Shown piece by piece: positions 54,641 through 64,000 of a stretch of 64,000 bases of DNA (position 1 is its first letter; each line of letters starts with the position of its first letter). Under the pieces are notes generated by a model, which saw only the letters and a list, made by a program, of their open reading frames with translations, was not told the DNA's origin and ran no database searches. Location: NCBI RefSeq assembly GCF_037975245.1, contig NC_092566.1, forward strand, positions 15,355,001-15,419,000, in the 5' to 3' direction. Source of the stretch: Apostichopus japonicus (Eukaryota > Echinodermata > Holothuroidea > Aspidochirotida > Stichopodidae). The position numbers and the translations under genes were made by a program.

Positions 54641-55154
54641 GCAAGTATGATCATGGTAAAAGATCCATGGAAAAATGTATGAAATATAGTTTGAATGGGA
54701 AGAGGGGGTGGGTGAGGGGGTTAAGTAGGGGGTGCTGGTTCAAGTTTGATATCATCAAGGTATAAATTGGAGGAAATGTGGATTATTTTTGAAACTCTTA
54801 AAGTTACTGCTTACTATTACTTACTATGAACTCAGACTGCTGATTTGCAACAATTCGATCGTCTGGACAAAAAGTGAATCTGTGAAGTCACAACCATGTT
54901 ACTTACTTTTCCAAATTGAATATGGGGGGGGGGGGTGAGGGGAGGGGGTTACATTACCGACCATAATTTGCTATTTTCCACTCAAATGATGAATTATGAA
55001 GTCCTACAGACTCAGGTCTTGTTGCATGTAATGTTTTCGGATCTTTTTGGAAATTACAGTAAAAAAGTTGATTCTTTAAAAAAAAAAAAAATTATTATTA
55101 TTAATTTTTATTTTTTTATTTTTAAGTTTATTTTTTTACCTTGCTTTCTTGCAG
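54641..55154 (+). other. IVD intron 7 (GC-AG)
   Basis: 514 bp, starts GCAAGT and ends TTTCTTGCAG. Contains a G run at 54924-54935 and A/T-rich low-complexity sequence at 55079-55135. Confidence 0.85.
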
Positions 55155-55248
55155 TCTCAAATGTCATGGGTGGGTTAAACGCCGGTGTATATGTTCTGAT
55201 GAGCGGACTGGATCTGGAGAGACTGGTACTGTCTGCTGGACCAATTGG
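55155..55248 (+). CDS. IVD: IVD coding exon 8 (catalytic Glu)
   Basis: Encodes [20 protein letters not shown] and [10 protein letters not shown] (residues 268-297) with split codons at both ends. The Glu in LDLERLVL (residue 288) sits where IVD has its catalytic base in helix G, a position that distinguishes IVD and long-chain enzymes from most acyl-CoA dehydrogenases. Donor TTGG|GTAAAA, phase 2. Confidence 0.95.
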
Positions 55249-58082
55249 GTAAAAGTCATATTTTTAAACGTTGCTTCCTAGAGCCAAAATAATCGTTTTT
55301 TTTGGCAGATTCACAGATCATTCAGTTTTCTCAATTTTAAATGAAATTTGGGTCAAGTTTGGGTAAATTTCAAGTTGAACTTCTGTAACACCAGTGTGTG
55401 TCAGAATAGCTTTGATGTACTTGGTATTTAGGGTATTTTAGTTGAATATTAATTAGATTCCTGCTATTCAAAGGTTGTGATGGAGTTGGGTGGGAACTCA
55501 CAACCATTTGTCAATTTGCAGTTTGGAGAGTTGCCAAAGAAATTTGGAAGAAAATGTCTGTCAAATCTGTCACATAATTCACTTCAAAAATGGGAAAATC
55601 TATAATTAAGCACCCTTAAACACACACACAATGATATTCTCAATGGGGAAGGGGGTACCTTCTACCCATAATCCCCTTCCCCAGGCCAGAACTTCCGCCG
55701 CTGGACGGTCGCCAAGGTGATGGAGGTGAAGGGTCAGTAAGTAAGAAAAAATTAATAATAGGGCATTAGATAATTCAGTTTCAAACTCAAAACTGGGTCT
55801 CCTTGGCATATGCAAATTTCGTTATGTAACACCAATGCGTCAGAGATGTTTTTTTCTTGGTCTTTCTTGACTATTTTAAGATACACTCAATTTTGATGCT
55901 GAGTTTGTTGAGACATCGGAAAACTATAAAGCCCCGTTCGCACAATGTATCGTACGGCTCGATAGGATAGGTTACGACACTACAGCTACGTAGGATAAAT
56001 TAAGGAAGAAACAGAAACATTGTCTTTAGGTGAGATCGTTAGCACTTCCTGCGACAAGATTTTATACGGTGCAATAGTCCTCAATTTGAAAACATTTTGT
56101 GGAATGGGTTACGTTGATTCTGTCAAATTTTGCACAGTATGTGTCACAGATAATAATTTAAATCACTTTAAAGGTAGCATACTCCTTATAGTTGCACCAT
56201 TGACTTACACCACTAAATCGTCCAAGTAATGTGGTCTCTAAAGTCCTTGTAGAAGTTCTCACATGCTGAACCCTTACCCATCAGATGGTAATGCTGACAA
56301 GTTAGGCCATTCATGGCACCTTCAATTTTCCATATCATGAACCTGTAGAATTTCTTTCAATTGTAGACAACCCTCTCTATACTCAACCAGTACAATTGTT
56401 GTACTCATAAAAGTGTTCTTTTATATTTGCCTAAGATTTTCTCACCAATTGTACTTCCATTTGAGTCCTCGAACATCCAAGCTCCAAAAACCAGTTCCTG
56501 TTTGATACCATATCCCCAAAGAAGTTTTCTAATGTTTGCTTTTTGGCAACTTTCCTGAGGAGAAAACTCGAGAATTACATAACATTATCATGTGACGTAA
56601 CCCATGGATACAATGTCATGTGACATTACCCAGCCATCTTCATTATTCTTGAGTTTTTGCTGGTAAAAAACCAACAGAAAGTAATCAATAATGCAATAAC
56701 AAATATTTTCTTTTCTCTGTTACTTTTCTGTTAATCGGTGTAGTGTTGCCCTTAACCACATAATGCTAGACAAAGCAAAAGTGGTTAAAAATGGTAATTC
56801 TGCTACCACAATTAGGAATCCAAAAGATTTAATTACACAGTTGGAACTCTGTGCTCTCAACTTCTCCCTGATGGCCCCCTCCCCCGTACAGACTCGGTTA
56901 TGCCAAGGTATGGCATAATTCTTTGCCGTACGACTATTTATGCAACCTGTAAAATTCAAGGGAACATTTTGAGTAGATCTCCCACACAAGTTGAGCCCCA
57001 CGTTTGGTCACAGGACCCAACAAAGTAGTTTAATAGGAGTAGATAAGTGGTTCTTCATAAAAGCTAATTATTGGCTTTCATGAATGCAATCAAGTTATCC
57101 AGAGGGAGAGATAAGTTTCGGGGGGTTAGCACAGAATAAAGTCAGGTTGGACCCAGGTTTTGTCAAAAATTCTTCAAAATTGTCTCAAAAGTTGCAAAAA
57201 CATATTAGTACCATTTTGCATCTAATAACCCTCCTTTTTACCAAAATTTACTCAGGTGGATAGGATTTCTCCCCCCTTTAACCTTTCTCATGACGACTTC
57301 AAATCTTATCCCTCCACCCCCCCCCCCTCCTCCTCCCTTCTTTCATGCATGGGACATTGTATTAGCAATTTAGTCGAGTGAATCTGATGGCCGGAAGGTT
57401 ATGAAACACAACCAGTTACACCACAGCACAGAGATTGAGGATAATTCAAACTAGGCAATCGTGCACTAGCAACGCAATTATGCAAAACAGCTTCCAGTTT
57501 TAGCCATCTTCTAAATAATTAGGCCCCAGAGCTCCTTGGCACAGCCAGCAAATTATCAGGTGAATACAGGTCTCAGGGCGAAATCTGGTATTTTTTAACA
57601 AAAACGAAAGAAAGAAATAAACTACTGCGTTAGAGATCATCGAACCCCCAACAGTTGGCCACAATGTGGTAGAAATGGATGAAATAATTCAGACCAAGTT
57701 GGGTTAAAGAAAGGTTTATAAATATTAATCATAAAACAGCCAGAGTGAATTCTTGTCAAATTCTTCCTATTTTCAAATTTTTAAAAAGAGACATTGGTTT
57801 TTGATAAAGTTCAATACCGATCATAAACAAACTAGAGTGATTTATTTCCAACTTATTTGAGCAAGAAATTGTCTGTTTTATTAACTAGGTCCACTTTCAT
57901 TTTTTGGTTCAGTTTAAGGTGACTTCATTTAAGGGGACACAAACCCAGCCATTATCTTTAAGTTATATAATAGAGATCTTATATAATAAAGAACAACTCC
58001 CCCATCAACACCCCCACCCCCCACCCCACCCAATCCAATCAGCTTAGAAAATTGTTTGTTCCGTTTGTGAGATATTATAGTC

Positions 58083-58440
58083 ATAGGCGTAGGAGCCCAA
58101 GTTGGTTTGGGGGGTCTGTAACGACTTGCCCGAAAAATATTGCCAAAGTTTTCCGCGCACTCAACATGTTAATGTGCCTATCATATAGGCATGCAACGGT
58201 TATTACAACGCAGCCAATAACATACAATCATTTGCCGTGTTATTACCCTTCCATATTGGTTAGAATTATTGGGAAAGTCGTTACAATAATAATGATCATA
58301 ATAATATCAGTTTAACCATTGAAAAACACATTGCAAATTATTTTTCTTTCAGTAGGTGCCCGAAAAATTCTCAGCATATTGCCCAAATTTGCACCAAAAT
58401 TTTGGGTTGGTGGGGACTGCAAACATTTCAGCTCTCCCTT
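58083..58440. mobile_element. CATAGGCGTAGGAG-family MITE, right end missing
   Basis: CATAGGCGTAGGAGCCCAAG, then CGACTTGCCCGAAAAATAT, ATGTGCCTATCATATAGGCATGCA and CAGTAGGTGCCCGAAAAATT run parallel to the complete copy at 61603-61971. The right terminal repeat is not found. Confidence 0.65.
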
Positions 58441-58864
58441 TGTTTTCTATTCATATATTCTCGGTACAGTGTTAGCATTGTTGACAATGAAACCAATGCA
58501 TATCAATATGTCCAGTAATCACAATCAATACCTTTAGATTTTATCATTTTATCAACTAAAAAACCTCCCAAAAATAAAAATAAAACGCCAAATCATGTGT
58601 GGCATATATGATGTCATATTTTAGACTCGATCAAATCGTTGAAAACTTGTGTTTGAAAAAACGCATGCAAATCTGTGATTTTCTCCCAACTTTCTTCTAA
58701 GTTGTTTAGGGAAGTTGTTCCATGTGACAGTTTATCTCTATCACAGAGACCAGTTAATGTTGTTTTGGGTTTTGTTTCTCCTTTGAGAAGCAGCAGTATG
58801 CAAGCACAGTAGAAGATCATTCTATTTTTTTATTAAGAGACACTCCCTTTAACCTCATATTTGC

Positions 58865-58990
58865 GGGTTAAAGGGGACGGCGACTAGCCTGAGGGCCGAT
58901 GGTTTAAAGGCATTGAAGACTCGCCCCAAGCCGCGTGCCGGAAATTAGGTCAGATAACCGTCATTAGACGTTTCTTTGTGTGCCAGTCTT
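58865..58990. repeat. Inverted partner of 63045-63415
   Basis: TTTAAAGGCATTGAAGACTC, GCCCCAAGCCGCGTGCCG, GGTCAGATAACCGTCATTAG and ACGTTTCTTTGTG recur in reverse complement at 63070-63105 and 63370-63406. At the second site about 265 bp separate the two halves. Confidence 0.65.
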
Positions 58991-60394
58991 CACTTTCTTT
59001 AATACATCAATCAAGTGGATCGCCTGTCGGCAGTTCTACAGCGTTATCTGGCAGTACCTCTTCATTATAACAAAAGCAAAAAAGAGTTGTTTCTGGAAAC
59101 CTAAACTGGGTGGAGGGGGGAGGGCTACTACTGTATATAAAGATAGCAATCATTGGTAAAAAGTCATTGGAAACCTGTGGCACCCTTGCCAATCAAAGTT
59201 GTACTTTTTTGTTACAATTTCTCCAGGGTTTGTAGACATGTCTTTGCAAAAATATAAAGACAAAATATTAATTGGCTCCAGGAGGGATAGCTTTGATGGT
59301 AATCATTCGTTTTTAAATTACATAATTTCACAACAGATGGCTAAAGGTGTTTTGCTAGTGGGGTATTAAAACCTTAGATTACTCTAAAAGCTGTTTTTCA
59401 AAATGACAAATGGGAGGAGGGGGGGAAGGGCAGGGGGAAGGGCGGGGGGAAGGGGGGTTCTGACTCGTCCACTAGTGAAGACTGATTTTCATCATCTGGA
59501 TGTTGTATGATAATTTGCAGAAACAAGTCAAACTACAAACCATAATTATATCATATAAAGCAAACATAATTATGTACTTTTTTACATAAGACAAATACTG
59601 GAAATAGTATTATTTTATCAAATCATATGTTGTGTATTGCTGTTTCGTTGTGTTAAAAATCTAAGTATCGGGCTAAACCATGTTCAGTTGTGGTAAAGCT
59701 TTAAAAATGGAATTTAAAATTTATTAGATATCTGCTCACCATGGAGACCCAACTATTAAAGACAATTTCATAGAAGGACATATTAAATGTCTGTCTGTAT
59801 TAATAATGTCAAAGGTAACTTGGGAGTATTTTGCAACGGTTTTGCCTCTATGGCTTTTCCTTAAAAGCTGATTGTGGATAAGGGAGACCCATAAATAACA
59901 AATCAACTATCCATTCAATATGAAATTATCAATTCATTCATGTTTGTTGGATTCCTTTGACCGCTCATTGCCAACTAAGAAAATTTCAAAGGCAGAGCAA
60001 AATGTCTGTGTGCATTGAGAATGTCAGAAGTCACACCAGTATATACAGAAGCACAGTCTGATAAGTTATCTACAGTATGTGCACTATAAAAAAAAAACCA
60101 GCATCATCCAACCTGTACGAAAAATTCAGGGAGAATTTGCAACGCTTTTGTCTCCATGGGATTTCCTAAAAACTTACAACTGGGAATGCAGGAGAAAAAA
60201 AAAAAAACAATCAATTCATTCCTATTTATGGAAATGATATTGGTTTGATTTACCTTTTTGTTTTATCGCTATATTTTCTGAATGCAGATAGCAGTATATC
60301 AAGTCGTATGCAAGCAACTTAGAAGCCTAAATGCCATTTTCTGTTCTCTACGTAACCTACCCTCACTCTTCCCCCTTCCCTTACCCCTCTCAAT

Positions 60395-60755
60395 CAATCA
60401 ATCAGAAGACATTTATATAGCGCCAAAATCAAAAACAATTGTTCAAAGGCGCTAGTACCATAGGGTGTACAGCTCAGTGCAAAGTGTGCACAATTCCATC
60501 AATCTCTCCTGGGGCACCACAGTGCACCACAACCATGTGTCCCTTGGTGGAATTCCCATAGGGTGCAGCCACAAACTGGCGCACGCAACTATATTTACAA
60601 GTTACCTCGCAAGTCCCCATTTATACACCTGGGTGAAGAGAATGGAGATAAAGTGCCTTGCCCTAGGACACAATGATCTGGCCAGAGCTTGAACCTGTAA
60701 TCCTTAGACCACAAGTCCACTGCCTTAACCACTTGACCACAACGCCCCCTCTCCC
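60395..60755 (-). mobile_element. tRNA-derived SINE (family S2), copy 2
   Basis: Minus strand: GGGGGCGTTGTGGTCAAGTGG, GGCAGTGGACTTGTGGTCTA, then TTACAGGTTCAAGCTCTGGC (B box) and the body with CCAGGTGTATAAATGGGGAC. It ends with GGCGCTATATAAATG and TGATTGATTGATTG tail repeats at 60395-60420. Confidence 0.75.
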
Positions 60756-61602
60756 ACTCACCATACTGTATGTGATGAGCAGTATACATAAAGTTGGAGA
60801 ACAAACGAAACCTGTATAATTGGCTCTTCATCAGCCCCAATACGTACGTCACCATTTGTCATCCATGGCTGGGTTATGTAGTTCATGGAGTACATGCTAC
60901 TGTAAGCAGGGTGTGGGAGCCGGGGAGCCGCAGGGGGCACGTGCCCCCCCCCCCCACTTTTTCCAAGATAGTAAATGTGCACTACTGGCAAATAAAATGA
61001 ACCCCATTGATGAAGAACTGTTTTTTTGTGGATATCTTAAGCCTTTGTTAATTTTAAATAGAGTCACATGCACCATTATAGTATTGATAGCATACTAACA
61101 CATCATATATATTTATAGCATAACAAGTGGTGCTTGTGGAATGAGAAAGTGCCCCTCTGATGTTGTGCCCCCCACTTTTTGGAAGCTTCCTACCCCCCTG
61201 ACTGTAAGGCTGACAACACTGAGAGAGACTGCATGGTAATTGGGAAGCGTTAATAAGCTAGTAGGAAGGGTTAAAGCATGCTGCAAATAAGGTGACATTT
61301 AACAAGCTGTGGTGATAAATGTTTTGTGAGAAGAGTTCTTCCAACAGCCTCTTCACACATGCACAAAGCCAGACCCTTGCCAAGTAGCAGAAGTTCTGTT
61401 TCCTTAAAATATAACAGAAATTTTTACATAATTTTCACATAAGCTAATTTGTAGTACGGTATTTCAGTGGTACAAGTGTCATTCTTGGCGTGAAGAGGTG
61501 TCCTCACTTGCAGAGAAGGACCTTCCCTGGCTTTCTCCTTCAGTGTGTGAGGAAAGAAATTTGTATAAAATCACATGTGTGGTTGTTGATCTGTAGCATG
61601 CC

Positions 61603-61971
61603 CATAGGTGTAGGAGCCCAATTTGATTTGGGGGGGGGGGGGGGGCTGTTACGACTTTCCCGAAAAATATAACCAACATTTTTTGCCACTCCATGCACAT
61701 TCAAAATTTTAATGTGCATATCATATAGGCATGCATTGGTTACTACATCGCATATCAATAACATAATATCATTTGCCGTGTTATTACACTTCTATATTGG
61801 TTATAATTATTGGGGAAGTCGTTACAATAATAATGATAATAAAAATATACGTTTAACCATTGAAAAGCACACAAATTTATTTTTCTTCAGTAGGTGCCCA
61901 AAAAATTCTCAAAAATATTTAGTTGGGGGGCTGCAGCCCCCCAGCCCCCCCCCCCGCCTCCTATGCCTATG
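61603..61971. mobile_element. hAT-like MITE, CATAGGYGTAGGAG family, perfect 8-bp TSD
   Basis: Begins CATAGGTGTAGGAGCCCAAT and ends CCGCCTCCTATGCCTATG. AGCATGCC flanks both sides (61595-61602, 61972-61979). 369 bp; a G run (61629-61644) near the left end faces GGGGGGCTGCAGCCCCCCAG and a C run at the right end, so the ends can pair as a long G/C hairpin. Confidence 0.9.
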
Positions 61972-62432
61972 AGCATGCCTCATCATCTGATTAGGAAAAC
62001 AAACGTTTGCACCAGTTTAATAGGACTATGTCGTACCAAACGCCAAGGGTTATTGTTTGTATGTACAAAGAAATGTCAGAATTTTTATACATCCGTGGTT
62101 TCTATTTCATCTGTTTCAAATTGCGAGTTTTTCGGGAACTTCTTTCCATCAATTAATAGAAATCTGTGAGATACTTAAAACATTTCTCTGCTTCCGTGTT
62201 TTAGGCCCCCTTCTCACGTGATTTGCGGAAAATTCTTTTGTCACACCAGAAAGCAGACGAGAATAACCAGAAAAAGAAGCCTTTAATTTCAGTAATATTA
62301 TAACATTGACTGAATATGGTAGATTACTCTGATGGTCACATTGATCCAAGTTGACCATTTAACGAGTCACGGATCTGAAATCAAAGCAACGTACCTCCAT
62401 CTTACTGTACCCATAGCAATATTATATGCAAA

Positions 62433-62705
62433 GTGAGAGCATTGTGGTTGAGTGGTTCAGGCAGTGGACTTATAATCTAATCATTACAAGCAGTGGACTG
62501 ATAATTGCAGGGTTACGTCCTGGCCAGATCATTAAATGTTGTGTCCTTAGGGGTAAGTCACTTAATCACCATCCCATCTCTTCAGCCAGGTGTATAAATT
62601 GGGGGACCTGCAAGGTAACGTGTGAAATATCCTGTATTTGCGCACAACGCTTTATGACTGGAACCCTAAGGGGGGAGTCCTACAGGGGACACGTAGTTGT
62701 GGTGC
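62433..62705 (+). mobile_element. tRNA-derived SINE (family S2), copy 3
   Basis: GAGAGCATTGTGGTTGAGTG, GGCAGTGGACTTATAATCTA, then a duplicated GCAGTGGACT segment, and CAGGGTTACGTCCTGGCCAG and CCAGGTGTATAAATTGGGGG. The internal duplication within the head and the altered B box suggest an inactive copy. Confidence 0.65.
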
Positions 62706-63044
62706 ATCAAAGTGAAGAGACTGCTTGAATTGTGCATATAAATACTAGGGTGTGTGGCTTTGACAAGTTTCCCACGACAAGGGGTTTATAATAAAGTGTT
62801 GTAATGCCATGTGCGAAAGCCTTGGCCGTGATATAAGACTGTAAACGTTCAACTTTAACATTTAATAGTGGGCAAAGTAGTATATATATATAAGTGTAAA
62901 TATACATAAAAAAGTCTTTGTACTGTATGTACAGACAACCATAGCGTTATATAAGAGACAATGTCCACTGCCTTTGAGACTTCTACGTATAAATGTTGAA
63001 CACTAAGTTATTCCCAGAAAACGGAGGAAACCATAGATCAAGTC

Positions 63045-63415
63045 ATCATTGCTGCTGTTTTGTGCACCAAGAAACGTCTCATGCCGGTAATCTGACCTAG
63101 TTTCAAATGAGGTGTAACAGAAGTGTTAGACACCACCATCGATCCCAGAAAATACACACTCGGCCTGCTACCGTCGGTAATTAGACACTAGTGTACAGTC
63201 AATACATACTGCTATGGTCACTACCCACAGCACAGTGTGCATAGCAGCGATGGACATCTCAGGTCTAGATGAAAGATAACAAGGTGTCACATTTCATTAC
63301 AGTCTGCATTTTGTAGCGACAAGAAGAAAACTTCACTTGCAAGCAACGGAAATGAACTTTTCCAGAGCGCGGCACGCCGTTTGGGGCGAGTCTTCAATGC
63401 CTTTAAATGTTGTCG
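63045..63415. repeat. Inverted partner of 58865-58990, split by ~265 bp
   Basis: The half at 63070-63105 (CAAGAAACGTCTCATG ... GTAATCTGACCTAGTTTC) and the half at 63370-63410 (GGCACGCCGTTTGGGGCGAG, TCTTCAATGCCTTTAAA) are contiguous in the partner. The intervening 63106-63369 may be an insertion or a deletion in the partner. Confidence 0.6.
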
Positions 63416-63709
63416 TCCTTGCGGAACGTTCTTGTGTCTGTATCATTTGAGTTGACCTGGCAATTTACAAGAAGAGTACAACCTGATTCAATCAAGAAAC
63501 ATCCTCTCACTCCTGAGAATAGTTTCTGATCGTCTTGTCGAGACGTTACGTCCTATAGAAATTCAGGGTTCCTTTTCCCAAGAATGTCATATTTAAGGGG
63601 GCAAGGTCAATTTATGTCAAATGTCCCATTACTTGGGAGCACCATTCATTAAATAATTAATGAACATTTTACACTTTTATCTTTTTTTGTCTTTTTTTTT
63701 TGTGTATAG

Positions 63710-63791
63710 GTTAATGCAAGCTGCCTGCGATGTAGCATTCCCTTACCTCCATGAACGGAAAGCATTTGGAAAACCAATTGGAGAGTTCCAG
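63710..63791 (+). CDS. IVD: IVD coding exon 9 (last in window)
   Basis: Encodes LMQAACDVAFPYLHERKAFG and KPIGEFQ (residues 299-325). The R-x-x-FG-x-x-I-x-x-FQ motif is the acyl-CoA dehydrogenase C-terminal domain signature at the dimer/FAD contact. Donor CAG|GTATGA, phase 0. About 100 further residues, including the G(N)G-containing C-terminal segment, must lie beyond 64000. Confidence 0.95.
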
Positions 63792-64000
63792 GTATGAATT
63801 GATTTAACCATGTGTAACCTTTCATTTTTGTCTCGTCTTGTGTATGTCTGAGATCATCAAAGTTTTTGAATCTCCTCAGAAAAGCTTGAATGTGAAATGA
63901 TGCTAAATCTTTGCCTTCTCAGGAAAGTGACCTAGTTAGGGAAGGGGGGGGGTGGGGAAAGGGACGTTGGGGAAGTGGCATAAGTGTGTGGAAAGTAGGA

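Larger units (their letters stand above)
55249..63709 (+). other. IVD intron 8 (8.5 kb)
   Basis: GT-AG intron (acceptor TTTGTGTATAG) with MITEs, SINEs and an inverted repeat pair listed separately. The stretches 55249-58080, 58445-58860, 58995-60390, 60760-61590 and 61975-62430 show no recognisable feature beyond C or G runs. Confidence 0.8.

Noticed and set aside
1-64000. CRISPR array, operons or prokaryotic system
   Set aside because: Introns with GT-AG boundaries, LINEs, SINEs and poly(A) signals show eukaryotic DNA; the tandem repeats present are microsatellites without unique spacers.

Overview
This window is animal (metazoan) genomic DNA: AT-rich, intron-bearing, and crowded with transposable elements, SINEs and microsatellites. 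No bacterial or viral gene organisation is visible. The gene content and repeat types (CR1/L2-like LINE, Penelope-like element, tRNA-derived SINEs, many hAT-like MITEs with G/C homopolymer runs) fit a marine invertebrate deuterostome. An echinoderm, perhaps a sea cucumber, is my best inference, but the sequence alone does not prove it.

Two kinds of protein-coding gene can be supported. (1) The right 26 kb carries the first nine coding exons of isovaleryl-CoA dehydrogenase (IVD, mitochondrial leucine catabolism) on the + strand, from 37756 to 63791. The gene runs off the end of the window; 325 codons are visible, including the catalytic Glu (residue 288). All nine exons join in frame, and one intron has a GC-AG boundary.

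(2) The left half holds three paralogous two-exon genes for small, secreted, cysteine-free, histidine-rich peptide precursors. They are called here B (minus strand, 16899-14814, 114 aa), A (plus, 22196-24246, 183 aa) and C (plus, 32318-34256, 90 aa). All three have a signal peptide in exon 1, a phase-1 intron at the signal-peptide end, an acidic pro-segment ending in a basic cleavage site, then a cationic aromatic/His peptide. A and B end in an amphipathic segment finishing Gly-Lys-stop, a C-terminal amidation signal. TATA-like boxes lie about 100-120 bp upstream of each ATG. The layout is that of antimicrobial or metal-binding peptide precursors; I recognise no named family. C has lost the C-terminal part of the frame. 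A carries four telomere-type CCCTAA units that encode an Asn-Pro repeat. This cluster is the most interesting content of the window.

The rest is mobile and simple-sequence DNA: a dead CR1/L2-like LINE in IVD intron 1 broken by nested hAT-like MITEs; truncated LINE 3' ends at 9.3 and 35 kb; a Penelope-like element remnant with a GIY-YIG domain and a hammerhead-like 3' motif; at least seven MITE insertions with exact or near-exact 8-bp target duplications; a 1.8-kb fold-back structure at 12.25-14.04 kb; three groups of tRNA-like SINEs; and long (TA)n, (ATGATC)n, (AAT)n and (GATA/GACA)n tracts. Stretches where I saw nothing interpretable are listed as such.
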